Positions 30,521 to 39,657 of a DNA stretch of 64,000 nt are shown here, one piece after another. The position numbers were made by a program, and so were the translations under genes. The DNA is from Lewinella sp050633125 (GTDB lineage: Bacteria; Bacteroidota; Bacteroidia; Chitinophagales; Saprospiraceae): NCBI RefSeq assembly GCF_050633125.1, contig NZ_JBOEFX010000018.1, forward strand, positions 147,409 to 211,408, given 5' to 3'. The notes under the pieces are model-generated. The model was not told the DNA's origin. It saw nothing but the letters and a program-made list of their open reading frames with translations, and ran no database searches. How positions within the stretch are numbered: position 1 is the first letter of the stretch; every line of letters starts with the position of its first letter.

Positions 30521-33376
30521 ATGAGTAAAACGGCATTTTTCGATCAGTTTGTGAACCGCCATATTGGACCCTCTCCTGCAGAGGTTTCGCAAATGATCAA
30601 GACCATCGGCGTTAAAAGCCTCGACCAATTAATTGATGAAACAGTACCTGCAGATATCCGTCGCAAGGACGCGATAAAGGTACCTGTTGCTCAGACGGAG
30701 CACGCCTACCTCGGCAGCCTAAAAGCATTGGCCGCTAAGAATAAGGTGTATAAGACCTATATCGGGCTGGGCTATTATCCTACGATTACTCCATCGGTAA
30801 TTGCTCGGAATATTTTTCAGAATCCGGGTTGGTATACACAGTATACGCCCTATCAGGCAGAGATCGCTCAAGGCCGATTGGAGGCACTTCTGAATTTCCA
30901 GACCATGGTAAGTGACCTTACCGGTATGGAGATCGCCAACGCTTCTTTGCTAGACGAAGGCACGGCGGCGGCGGAAGCGATGGCCCTGTTTTTTGCCCAG
31001 AAAAATAAGCGTAACAAAAAGGAACNNGATCAAGTACTCCCTCAGACGATTGCAGTACTTCAGGCACGGGCTGAACCTTTGGGCATTGAGGTGCAAGTAA
31101 AACCTGTTGGTGATTTCGAATTAAATGACCAGGTTTTTGGCTTGATGTTACAGTACCCTGCTGCTAATGGTGCTGTAGAGGATTACCGAGCACTGACTGC
31201 TGAGGCGAACGCCAAAGAAATTTACGTGACTGTCGCTGCCGATTTGTTGGCGCTGACAGTGCTGATGCCTCCTGGTGAGTGGGGCGCTGATGCAGTTGTG
31301 GGCAATACCCAACGGTTCGGCGTGCCTATGGGTTATGGAGGCCCTCATGCAGCCTATTTTGCTTGCCGCGAAGATTACAAACGCTCGCTACCAGGGCGTA
31401 TCATCGGAGTGTCGGTAGACCAAAGAGGGAAACCTGCACTGCGGATGGCACTGCAAACCCGTGAGCAGCACATTCGCCGCGAAAAAGCAACGTCTAATAT
31501 TTGCACTGCTCAGGCACTGCTGGCTATAATGGCCGGTATGTATGCAGCTTGGCACGGGCCAGAGGGTTTACGGGCGATTGCTGTCCGTATCAACACCTTG
31601 GCACAATTGCTGGGGCAAAGCGCTAAGCAGCTGGGTTACGAACTGGAAGTAGCGCATTACTTTGATACGATTGCCATTAAAGCTGATCATCAAAGTCGCC
31701 TGGCTATTCGCCGAGCGGCCTTGGGGGCGGAGCTGAATTTTCACTATACGGATACAGGGGTGCAGATCAGCCTGGATGAGACGACAACCCGTGAAGATGT
31801 AGAGCTAATTGCCGGAATTCTTGCTGTCGATTTTGAGCAGGATACTATCGCATTGGCAACCGAAGAACCTGCCACTATTTCTGCGCCGGAAAACCTGTAC
31901 CGCCAGACCGACTATCTGACGCATCCGGTATTTAACAGTTACCAGACGGAAACGGAGATGATGCGCTATATCAAGCGCCTGGAAAATCGGGATTTGTCGC
32001 TGACGCAATCCATGATTCCATTAGGGTCATGTACCATGAAACTGAACGCAGCGACAGAACTGATGCCCGTAAGTTGGCCTGAGTTTGCGAACTTGCACCC
32101 CTTCGTGCCTAAAGATCAGGCTGCTGGTTATTACCAGATGTTTACGGAACTGGAGGCTTGGTTGAGTGATATCACCGGGTTTACCGCTTGTTCATTACAA
32201 CCCAATTCTGGTGCACAAGGAGAATACACGGGCTTACTTACGATTCGCGCGTATCACCTTTCACGAGGTGATGACAATCGTAAGGTGGCGATTATTCCTG
32301 ATTCAGCCCACGGTACCAACCCTGCTAGTGCGGTAATGGCGGGTATGAAAGTCGTGGTGGTGAAATGTGACGACGAAGGAAATATTGATATCGCTGATCT
32401 ACGAGAGAAAGCTGAAGCAAATGCTGCCGATCTTTCGTGCTTGATGGTTACCTACCCTTCGACGCACGGTGTTTTTGAGACAGGAATTGTAGAAATTTGC
32501 CAGATCATTCATGAGTTTGGCGGATTGGTATATATGGATGGTGCCAATATGAACGCGCAGGTAGGCTTGAGTAGCCCTGGTATCATCAAAGCAGATGTTT
32601 GTCACTTGAATTTGCACAAGACGTTTGCCATTCCTCATGGTGGTGGAGGGCCTGGTATGGGACCTATTTGTGTGAATGATAAATTAGCTCCTTTTCTGCC
32701 TAAGCACCCCTTGGTAGAAACAGGCGGCGAACAAGGAATACTTCCTGTATCGGCGGCCCCTTGGGGAAGCGCGAGCATCCTATTGATTAGCTATGCCTAT
32801 ATCAAAATGTTGGGACCTGATGGCCTGACGGATGCGAGCCGTTATGCAATATTGAATGCCAACTATATCAAGGCACGCTTGGAAGCACATTATTCAGTGC
32901 TATTTAATGGAGAAAATGGGCATACCGCTCACGAACTCATTATAGACTTGAGGCCCTTTAAGGAACTCATCTCCGCAGCTGACGTAGCGAAGCGATTGAT
33001 TGACTATAGCTTCCACGCACCAACCTTGAGCTGGCCCGTAGCCGGAACAATCATGATAGAGCCAACAGAAAGTGAAAGCATGGCTGAGCTGGATCGTTTC
33101 TGTGATGCGATGATTGCTATCCGCAAGGAGATTGATGAGATCGCCAGCGGTGAAGCCGATGCAGAGAACAATGTGTTGCACAATGCTCCTCACGTATTGG
33201 AATGGTTGACTGCCGACGAATGGCCTTTCCCTTATAGTAGACAAAAAGCAGCGTGGCCTTTGCCTTACCTGCTGGAAGGACGTAAGTTTTGGGCCAGCGT
33301 AGCGCGAGTAGACAATGGATTCGGTGACCGTAACCTGGTGTGCACTTGCCCGCCGATTGAAAGTTACGCTGAATAA
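30521..33376 (+). CDS. gcvP: Glycine dehydrogenase (decarboxylating), P-protein
   Basis: 951 residues, the full-length single-chain form. The N-half begins FVNRHIGPSPAEVSQM and contains LLDEGTAAAEAMAL. In the C-half the PLP-binding Lys is in HLNLHKTFAIPHGGGGPGMGP (about residue 708), with SCTMKLNAATEL and SAHGTNPASA for cofactor contacts. P-protein decarboxylates glycine and passes the aminomethyl group to lipoyl H-protein. Two N at 31026-31027 fall in the codon after NKRNKKE. Here the family usually has several more residues (N-FFV type), so a few codons seem lost in assembly although the frame stays open. Confidence 0.95.
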   Translation: MSKTAFFDQFVNRHIGPSPAEVSQMIKTIGVKSLDQLIDETVPADIRRKDAIKVPVAQTEHAYLGSLKALAAKNKVYKTYIGLGYYPTITPSVIARNIFQNPGWYTQYTPYQAEIAQGRLEALLNFQTMVSDLTGMEIANASLLDEGTAAAEAMALFFAQKNKRNKKEXDQVLPQTIAVLQARAEPLGIEVQVKPVGDFELNDQVFGLMLQYPAANGAVEDYRALTAEANAKEIYVTVAADLLALTVLMPPGEWGADAVVGNTQRFGVPMGYGGPHAAYFACREDYKRSLPGRIIGVSVDQRGKPALRMALQTREQHIRREKATSNICTAQALLAIMAGMYAAWHGPEGLRAIAVRINTLAQLLGQSAKQLGYELEVAHYFDTIAIKADHQSRLAIRRAALGAELNFHYTDTGVQISLDETTTREDVELIAGILAVDFEQDTIALATEEPATISAPENLYRQTDYLTHPVFNSYQTETEMMRYIKRLENRDLSLTQSMIPLGSCTMKLNAATELMPVSWPEFANLHPFVPKDQAAGYYQMFTELEAWLSDITGFTACSLQPNSGAQGEYTGLLTIRAYHLSRGDDNRKVAIIPDSAHGTNPASAVMAGMKVVVVKCDDEGNIDIADLREKAEANAADLSCLMVTYPSTHGVFETGIVEICQIIHEFGGLVYMDGANMNAQVGLSSPGIIKADVCHLNLHKTFAIPHGGGGPGMGPICVNDKLAPFLPKHPLVETGGEQGILPVSAAPWGSASILLISYAYIKMLGPDGLTDASRYAILNANYIKARLEAHYSVLFNGENGHTAHELIIDLRPFKELISAADVAKRLIDYSFHAPTLSWPVAGTIMIEPTESESMAELDRFCDAMIAIRKEIDEIASGEADAENNVLHNAPHVLEWLTADEWPFPYSRQKAAWPLPYLLEGRKFWASVARVDNGFGDRNLVCTCPPIESYAE

Positions 33377-33404
33377 GGTTAGCTATAAAATATGGCTGAA
33401 ATAA

Positions 33405-33440
33405 AATGCCCGCTTCGATCTCTCGAAGCGGGCATTATTG
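33405..33440. terminator. Bidirectional terminator between gcvP and barrel gene
   Basis: AATGCCCGCTTCGA (33405-33418) and TCGAAGCGGGCATT (33423-33436) form a perfect 14-bp stem with a 4-base loop, with AT-rich flanks on both sides. It lies between convergent genes and can serve both. Confidence 0.9.
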
Positions 33441-33484
33441 ATTTTTAAAAGAGCTTTTTCTCTTTCAAGTTTAGGTGATTGGTA

Positions 33485-34036
33485 TTATCCACCGAAGCGG
33501 TAACCAATTCCAAGCTTACCCTGGAACATGATATCTGGCCAATCAACAGTGTACTCAGTACCACTGTCTTCGTATTTAGTGTTGTCGACCAAAGCGCGAC
33601 CAACACCGAAGCCGATGTCAAAAACGATACCACTACGAGATACGGACTTATATCCGATTCCTACACCAAGTCCAAAACGGGTTTGGCTGTACTCTGCATA
33701 GTTGGTGTCACCATCCGCTTTGTAGCTGCGGGAGATGAAACGTAAAAAGGCATCTGCATAGAATTTGTCAGCACCATCATCAGGGTTGAAGTAATATTTA
33801 CCAACCACGCCAATTGGAATGTTGCTCCACTTGAGGCTAGTAAAATCATCATTACCTCCACCGATACCGATAGTAGCTTCAACAGAGAATTCATCAGAAA
33901 GAATGAAGTCTCCTCCAACACTTAGGTCGCCAAATAGTAGCCCAATAGGGTTAATTGTGACATCTACTTGCGCGTCTGCGCGGAAGGCAGAAAAAGAGAA
34001 AACGGCCAGGGCCAAGATCATTAATCTTGATTTCAT
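33485..34036 (-). CDS. Outer-membrane beta-barrel protein
   Basis: 183 residues. A signal peptide (MKSRLMILALAVFSFSAFRADA) is followed by alternating beta strands with many Gly and aromatic residues and a final Phe-rich strand (GKLGIGYRFGG), typical of a small 8-stranded outer-membrane barrel (DUF3575-like). Role unknown. It has a good promoter at 34065-34095 and its own terminator. Confidence 0.8.
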   Translation of the reverse strand: MKSRLMILALAVFSFSAFRADAQVDVTINPIGLLFGDLSVGGDFILSDEFSVEATIGIGGGNDDFTSLKWSNIPIGVVGKYYFNPDDGADKFYADAFLRFISRSYKADGDTNYAEYSQTRFGLGVGIGYKSVSRSGIVFDIGFGVGRALVDNTKYEDSGTEYTVDWPDIMFQGKLGIGYRFGG

Positions 34037-34064
34037 AAAGGTGTAATTTAGTTATTCAATGGCC

Positions 34065-34095
34065 TAAAGGTAGATAAATATCCTACACACGACAA
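34065..34095 (-). promoter_or_regulatory. Bacteroidota-type promoter for the barrel gene
   Basis: On the minus strand TTG (34095-34093), 20 bases, then TACCTTTA (34072-34065), one base off TAnnTTTG. The ATG is about 28 bases further on. The remaining gap to 34316 shows no gene. Confidence 0.65.
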
Positions 34096-34316
34096 TTAAT
34101 TACGTTTTTTTTAACAGCAGGGTTAGCTATGCGTCAAAAGGGCGTTAAAGCCTCTTTTTGCTGGTTACCTTTTGCCATTCAATGCTATGCTTGTGGTGTT
34201 GCTCGCCTTGGCTCGCGGTTGTGTTTGCTTTGCTCGTGATCTTGGTTAGCTCATGCTACACATGATTTTAAAAACCGCGAGCGCGCGCACCTCCGCGAAC
34301 ACTAGTGAGTACCGAT

Positions 34317-36854
34317 CTACGGTTGAGGCTTATTGCCTAACGAAATAAGGTTAGCAAATAAACGGTATGCTCCGGGTACGCCAGCGGGAAGTTCTCGGAA
34401 CCACGAGTAACCTGTATAAACATAGTGGCCTTTGCCATATTCTGCTACCAGTAAGCCGCCATCGCGGGCCGGTTCGTCGGGGTCGTTGCTCGACAGGATG
34501 GCGGTGTACTCATCTGCCCACTCGTTGGGAAAGTAGAGCCCTCGTTCTTGTACCCAGCCTTCAAAATCCGCCGTGGTTATCTTGTTAGGTTCATTTAGAA
34601 CAGGATGTTCAGGTGCCAGTAAGCGAACTTCGGCTTCTTCTACCGTCACTCGGTCTCTGCTAACATTGATAGGATAGGGGGCCAGCTCCTCCATTGGGAC
34701 TTTTAATCTCCGATTGGTGTTGTACTGGACGATGAGGGTGCCTCCTTGGTTGACATACTCCATCAATGCAGGCTGGTAAACGGGCATGCGTTCGAGCGTG
34801 TTATAAGCCCGGATCCCCAAAATGACGGCATCGAAATTTTTAAGCCGATCTGTATTCATGTCACGATCATCCAGCATAGTAACATCATAGCCAATTTGTT
34901 CGAGTGCCTGCGGAATGTCATCACCAGCTCCTTTGAGGTAACCGATGTATTGGCCTTCCTTTTTGATGTTTAAACGCACGACTTTTGCAGTAGCATCCAG
35001 AATGAGCGTTTGGGTCGGGATATGATCGTATTCAATCTTTATACGGTCTTTATGGTAAACGATGCCATCTAGGTCGACCATCGGAGTGATGAAGTTCTCT
35101 TCCTGGGTTTCGGAAGGATAGAGGGTGAATTTGAACGTCTGCTCCTCGTCTTTGCGGTCAAGTGTAAGCGGAAATGATTCCGGTTCTAAACGCCAGCCAT
35201 TGGGATAGGCCAAGCGTAGGGTTCCTTCGATATTATCACGACCTGCGGTAACCTTTACTGTGATTTCCTGAGGTTTTGGATTTGAAAAAATGTAGACCTG
35301 CTCGGATAAGCCGGTAAATACAGGTGGTGTGATTTCGAAAGGGCTGTAAAGCTCTCCTTTTACAGGATCGGTCTTTTTGAAAACCAGCGGTTTAGAGATG
35401 ACCATCGTTGACCAAGAATTTTTGGCTTTATCAAAAATATCCAAGGTGAAAGTAACATCTAGCGCTGATGGTGTTTGGGGTAACCCTCGGAGCAACTGGT
35501 CCTTGACGGTATACATGCCAAGGCTAGCTTTTTGGTTCAACCAGTAAGCATTGGAAATAGGAAAGTCGGTAGGGATGCTTAAAGTCTGTTCCTTGGAAAA
35601 ACCTTGGTTAGAAGCAAGTTGCTCATTGACTTCCTGGTCAATGTCTAAATCGGGGAAACTGATTTCGCGCAATTTTATCTCCACACCAGAGCGGTTAATG
35701 GCTTCCAGTTCAATAACAATATCTTGTCCAGGAGCTGCGCTAGGGTCTGCGGCTACGGCCTCAAGAAAAAGCCCTAGCGACCCTTCGATCAAGTTTTTTA
35801 CTTCGGCAAGCTTGATGTCCCGCCAATGCCCGGCAGGTAAGGACTTGATCATGTTGCGAATTCTTAGCAGGCTTGAGAGGCTCTTTTCGGGTTGATCAAA
35901 ATCGAAGTTTGCAATCGCTAAAGTCACAGCTTCTCCAATAGGAGCACCTCCCTCAACGCGGGTCCAGGTCGTGTTGATGCCTGCGAAGGGGTCTGTATCA
36001 TCTTGGGGCATATCTCCTTTTACCAATTCAAGGTATTCCGTAAGGCTACCCCGTGAGCCGCTGGAACCAAATCCCTGGCTCTTGTGCTGGCTGCGGCTGG
36101 TGGCTGCAATTTCAGGAACAGAAATCCCTCGTTTCGGGAGATAAGTGCCTACATCAACTGATACCATCTTGGATTTATCGGCCTCGTCAAAGGCTTCTTG
36201 GCTACCATAGAACCACCAAGAGGTGTTAAAGAAAATACGACTGGGTTTCCAGGGAGCAACGCTTTGCAACTGCTCGGGATATACTTTTGGGTCATTGCTT
36301 AAGTCGAAAGATTCTACCGAAAGCATCGCAGAGGCAGTGTGGTGCCCGTGAGTTTGGCCTGGCGAACGATGGTCAAAGCGATTGATAATAATGTCTGGCT
36401 TGAAGTTGCGAATCACCCAGATGGCATCAGCCATCACCTGGTCACGGTCCCAGATGTTGAACGTCTCGTCGGGGTGTTTGGAATAGCCAAAATCATTAGC
36501 ACGGGTGAAAAACTGTTGCCCACCATCTGTACGGCGTGCAGCAAGCAATTCCTGCGTACGGATTACCCCCAATAGCTCGCGTATTTCCGGACCTACAAGG
36601 TTTTGGCCACCATCGCCACGTGTCAGCGAAAGATAGGCGGTATTAGCGTGGCGTACATTACTGAGGTAGGCAATCATCCGCGTATTCTCATCATCGGGGT
36701 GTGCTGCAAAATATAAGGCAGAACCCAAGAAGTTGAGCTTCTGTAAGCCATCATGAATTTCGGTAGAAGACCACCGTTTAGGAGCTTGAGCTTGGATGGT
36801 GGTGTAGCCTCCAAGGAAAGTAAGGAGGAAAACAATTATAGATATGCGCTTCAT
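34317..36854 (-). CDS. PIG-L (LmbE-like) deacetylase with C-terminal extensions, secreted
   Basis: 845 residues. A signal peptide (MKRISIIVFLLTFLGGYTTIQAQ) is followed by an N-terminal PIG-L domain: zinc motif AHPDDEN (about 51-57), TRGDGGQN, and HGHHTASA for the second zinc site (about 165-172). The remaining roughly 550 residues are beta-rich. Its last part (DVTMLDDRDMNTDRLKNFDAVILGIRAYNT... VQYNTNRRL) looks like a glutamine-amidotransferase-like domain. PIG-L enzymes remove N-acetyl groups from GlcNAc-type sugars; an exported one suggests glycan turnover. A -7 box lies at 36889. Confidence 0.85.
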   Translation of the reverse strand: MKRISIIVFLLTFLGGYTTIQAQAPKRWSSTEIHDGLQKLNFLGSALYFAAHPDDENTRMIAYLSNVRHANTAYLSLTRGDGGQNLVGPEIRELLGVIRTQELLAARRTDGGQQFFTRANDFGYSKHPDETFNIWDRDQVMADAIWVIRNFKPDIIINRFDHRSPGQTHGHHTASAMLSVESFDLSNDPKVYPEQLQSVAPWKPSRIFFNTSWWFYGSQEAFDEADKSKMVSVDVGTYLPKRGISVPEIAATSRSQHKSQGFGSSGSRGSLTEYLELVKGDMPQDDTDPFAGINTTWTRVEGGAPIGEAVTLAIANFDFDQPEKSLSSLLRIRNMIKSLPAGHWRDIKLAEVKNLIEGSLGLFLEAVAADPSAAPGQDIVIELEAINRSGVEIKLREISFPDLDIDQEVNEQLASNQGFSKEQTLSIPTDFPISNAYWLNQKASLGMYTVKDQLLRGLPQTPSALDVTFTLDIFDKAKNSWSTMVISKPLVFKKTDPVKGELYSPFEITPPVFTGLSEQVYIFSNPKPQEITVKVTAGRDNIEGTLRLAYPNGWRLEPESFPLTLDRKDEEQTFKFTLYPSETQEENFITPMVDLDGIVYHKDRIKIEYDHIPTQTLILDATAKVVRLNIKKEGQYIGYLKGAGDDIPQALEQIGYDVTMLDDRDMNTDRLKNFDAVILGIRAYNTLERMPVYQPALMEYVNQGGTLIVQYNTNRRLKVPMEELAPYPINVSRDRVTVEEAEVRLLAPEHPVLNEPNKITTADFEGWVQERGLYFPNEWADEYTAILSSNDPDEPARDGGLLVAEYGKGHYVYTGYSWFRELPAGVPGAYRLFANLISLGNKPQP

Positions 36855-36888
36855 AGCAGGCGTAGTATATTTTTTTATACGAAGTAGA

Positions 36889-36896
36889 CAAAGGTA
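36889..36896 (-). promoter_or_regulatory. -7 box TACCTTTG for the PIG-L gene
   Basis: A perfect match to TAnnTTTG on the minus strand, 35 bases before the ATG at 36854. No TTG is found at the ideal -33 position, so only the -7 element supports this call. Confidence 0.5.
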
Positions 36897-36948
36897 GGGC
36901 GTTTTTGGTTGAATGGGACGCTTAAATAAAGCTAGAAGAAAAAGGACT

Positions 36949-37260
36949 AATCGTACCTTTGCGATCTACGGTGTGGGACACATTTATGTGTCTTGACCTC
37001 AATAGAGGTCAAATATTGGTAGAACGATGTTCATTAAGCGTTAAAACGACCTCGGATGAGGTCGAATATCAATTCCTATTCGATCACCAGGTCGAAAAAA
37101 TCAAAAGGGAGAGGGTATTTACGCTTGTGCGACCTCATCCGAGGTCGTTTCCTTGTTTATTCATTCTTTTCTACCAGTATTCCACCTCTCCGAGGTGTTT
37201 TTTCTTGATCCCACTTCTGATTTTGGTCGAGATGTGTCCCAATCGTAAAGTGCGATCATA
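36949..37260. repeat. Nested palindromic block with GACCTC/GAGGTC hairpins
   Basis: The block is bounded by AATCGTACCTTTGCGATC (36949) and AATCGTAAAGTGCGATC (37241). Inside are GACACATTTATGTGTC (36977), TTGACCTCaataGAGGTCAA (36993), CGACCTCggatGAGGTCG (37047), CGACCTCatccGAGGTCG (37130) and CACCTC/GAGGTG (37183). The 20-bp arms 37045-37064 and 37130-37149 are exact complements, and TGGGACACAT (36974) pairs with ATGTGTCCCA (37232). No gene was found. Confidence 0.88.
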
Positions 37261-37281
37261 CAATGGCCTTGCCTAAAAACA

Positions 37282-37319
37282 AAAAAGCCGCCTTCCACAC
37301 GAAGTGAAAGCCGGCTTTG
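37282..37319 (-). terminator. Probable terminator of the ALDH gene
   Basis: AAAGCCG (37284-37290) and the CCGGCTTT arm (37311-37318) pair with CTT/GAA and CAC/GTG inside. An A-run on the plus side gives a T-run on the minus strand after the stem. It lies 25 bases past the minus-strand stop codon. Confidence 0.6.
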
Positions 37320-37343
37320 TAAAATCTTATTTTCCAACCATTC

Positions 37344-38870
37344 CTAGAAATCGAACTTGATCCCTTGTGCCAATGGCAACTTGGTACTGTAGTTGATCGT
37401 GTTGGTTTGGCGACGCATATACACCTTCCAGGCATCAGAACCTGATTCGCGACCACCACCGGTTTCTTTCTCTCCTCCGAAAGCACCGCCAATTTCAGCA
37501 CCACTGGTACCAATATTTACGTTAGCAATACCACAATCAGAACCTTCAGGAGACAGGAAGCGCTCAGCTTCGCGCATATTGTTGGTCATGATAGCGCTAC
37601 TGAGCCCTTGGGGAACAGCATTTTGAATTTCAATCGCTTCCTCAATGGTCTTGTATTTCATCAAGTACAAAATAGGAGCGAAAGTCTCGTGCTGTACAAT
37701 CTCGAAGTGGTTTTCTGCTTCAGCGATACAAGGTTTTACGTAGCAGCCGCTTTCGTAACCTTCTCCTTCCAGTACACCACCTTCTACGATGAAGTTGGCA
37801 CCTTCTTCTTTCGCTTTCGCAATCGAGTCGAGGTACATATTCACAGAATCCTTGTCGATCAGTGGTCCTACGTGGTTGTTTTCATCCAGTGGATCACCGA
37901 TACGGAGCTGACCGTAAGCTTTCACCAAGTTCTTCTTGATGACATCGTACATGTCTTCGTGTACAATCAGGCGACGGGTAGAAGTACAACGTTGGCCACA
38001 AGTACCCACAGCACCAAATACGGCACCTGTCAGTACCAATTCAAGATCAGCATTAGGAGTGACAATGATGGCATTGTTTCCACCCAATTCCAATAGGCTG
38101 TTGCCTAAACGCTGAGCTACGGTACCGGCTACAATTTTACCCATACGCGTACTACCAGTAGCGCTTACCAAAGGTACACGAGTATCCTTGGTCATGAATT
38201 CACCAACTTTATAGTCGCCGTTGATGATATTGCTCACGCCTTCAGGAACGTTGTTGGCTTTCAATACATCCTTGAATATATTCTGACATGCTACACTACA
38301 CAATGGAGCTTTTTCTGAAGCTTTCCATACGATTACATCTCCGCATACAAGGGCTAGCATGGCATTCCATGACCATACAGCTACCGGAAAATTGAAGGCA
38401 GAAATAACCCCAACAACTCCTAGTGGGTGCCATTGCTCCATCATCCGGTGAAGGGGGCGCTCACTCTGAATGGTAAGGCCGTAAAGCTGTCGAGACAACC
38501 CAACAGCAAAGTCACAGATGTCGATCATCTCTTGCACTTCACCGAAGCCTTCTTGTAGGCTCTTGCCCATTTCGTAGCTTACCAGGCGCCCCAGTGGGTC
38601 TTTGTATTTGCGTAATGCTTCACCGTATTGGCGCACAACCTCACCACGTTGTGGTGCGGGAACCATCCGCCATTCTTTGAAGGCAACCATGGCCTTATCC
38701 ATCACGTCGTCGTATTCGGCACGTGTGGTTTTGCTTACTTTGCCAATCATTTCACCGTCTACAGGAGAGTAAGAGGCAATGTATTTGCCAGAAGTAGAGG
38801 TTTCCAAACCGGTACTGGTACCGTGGTTGTTGGTCTTCAGTCCGAGTTTCTTGAGGAAGGATTTATCCAT
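37344..38870 (-). CDS. Aldehyde dehydrogenase family 7 (aminoadipate-semialdehyde / piperideine-6-carboxylate dehydrogenase type)
   Basis: 508 residues. ALDH residues are visible: AFNFP with Asn160, ELGGNN with Glu261, and the catalytic Cys295 in GQRCTS. The C-terminal stretch GAFGGEKETGGGRESGSD, then AWKVYMRRQTNTINY, is characteristic of ALDH7 (antiquitin). That family oxidises alpha-aminoadipate semialdehyde in lysine breakdown with NAD+. It is monocistronic, with a -7 box at 38910 and a terminator after it. No other lysine-degradation gene is nearby. Confidence 0.9.
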   Translation of the reverse strand: MDKSFLKKLGLKTNNHGTSTGLETSTSGKYIASYSPVDGEMIGKVSKTTRAEYDDVMDKAMVAFKEWRMVPAPQRGEVVRQYGEALRKYKDPLGRLVSYEMGKSLQEGFGEVQEMIDICDFAVGLSRQLYGLTIQSERPLHRMMEQWHPLGVVGVISAFNFPVAVWSWNAMLALVCGDVIVWKASEKAPLCSVACQNIFKDVLKANNVPEGVSNIINGDYKVGEFMTKDTRVPLVSATGSTRMGKIVAGTVAQRLGNSLLELGGNNAIIVTPNADLELVLTGAVFGAVGTCGQRCTSTRRLIVHEDMYDVIKKNLVKAYGQLRIGDPLDENNHVGPLIDKDSVNMYLDSIAKAKEEGANFIVEGGVLEGEGYESGCYVKPCIAEAENHFEIVQHETFAPILYLMKYKTIEEAIEIQNAVPQGLSSAIMTNNMREAERFLSPEGSDCGIANVNIGTSGAEIGGAFGGEKETGGGRESGSDAWKVYMRRQTNTINYSTKLPLAQGIKFDF

Positions 38871-38909
38871 TTTTTGTGGTCTTATTTAGAGCTAAAAGAA
38901 ATGCAGCCG

Positions 38910-38917
38910 CAAAGGTA
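38910..38917 (-). promoter_or_regulatory. -7 box TACCTTTG for the ALDH gene
   Basis: On the minus strand TACCTTTGCGGCTGC matches TAnnTTTG and the usual downstream context. It lies about 40 bases before the ATG at 38870. The -33 element is not obvious. Confidence 0.55.
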
Positions 38918-39050
38918 ATAAGAACTAACCGACTTTCCAGATAAGGAGTAATGACGATATAGCCATTTGCGTGCAAAGTCTAACTTTAAGAAGAACACTT
39001 TAGAATTGGAGGGGTTGTTGAAAGAAGGGAGATTTCTTATGAATTCCCTG

Positions 39051-39100
39051 AAAACGAAACCCCATGATTTCACTAATTAGAAATCACAGGGTTTCGTTTT
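39051..39100. terminator. Terminator after the YqeY gene
   Basis: GAAACCC-CA-TGATTT (39056-39070) pairs with AAATCA-CA-GGGTTTC (39081-39095), with AAAAC before it and GTTTTT after it. It can terminate the minus-strand yqeY transcript whose stop is at 39124. Confidence 0.75.
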
Positions 39101-39123
39101 TAACTATAAACTTTGCATCGTAT

Positions 39124-39573
39124 TTACAAGCTTAGCAAAGCCTTGACTTTAGTAGAGATGGCTTTACCATCCGCTTTTCCTGCAAAGGCCTTACTCGCAG
39201 CACCCATCACTTTGCCCATATCTTTCATACTGGTAGCGCCTACCTTTTGGATGATTTCCTTGATGCGGGTTTCCAACTCCTCATCGCTCATCTGCTCTGG
39301 GAGGTAGCGTTGGATAACTTCGATTTCTTCCCGCTCTTTAACGGCTAAATCTTCCCGATTTTGGTCTTCAAAGATTTTTAGGGACTCCTGGCGCTGTTTA
39401 ATCAGCTTTTGTAGCATCTTAATTTCAGCAGCGCTATCAATCTCTTTGCCCGTTCCATCGGTTTTAGCCATCGTAATGGCTGTCTTAATAGCCCGAACTC
39501 CTCGAAGTGCGGCCTGATCTTTGGCTTTCATGGCAGTTTTAAGATCCTGCATGATCGTTTGCTCTAAACTCAT
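39124..39573 (-). CDS. GatB/YqeY domain protein
   Basis: 149 residues covering the YqeY domain: MSLEQTIMQDLKTAMKAKDQAALRGVRAIK at the start, then EIKMLQKLIKQRQESLKIFEDQNREDLAVKEREEIEVIQRYLPEQMSDEEL, and the C-terminal helical part GKVMGAASKAFAGKADGKAIS. The domain resembles the tRNA-binding tail of GatB amidotransferase. Its exact role is unsettled. It is a single gene with its own terminator. Confidence 0.9.
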   Translation of the reverse strand: MSLEQTIMQDLKTAMKAKDQAALRGVRAIKTAITMAKTDGTGKEIDSAAEIKMLQKLIKQRQESLKIFEDQNREDLAVKEREEIEVIQRYLPEQMSDEELETRIKEIIQKVGATSMKDMGKVMGAASKAFAGKADGKAISTKVKALLSL

Positions 39574-39657
39574 TGTTTATGGTCAATTAAAAATCCAATA
39601 TATTTAACGTCAGCAATGCTGTAATGGTTCCAAATAAACGCTAAATAAATTCCACCA

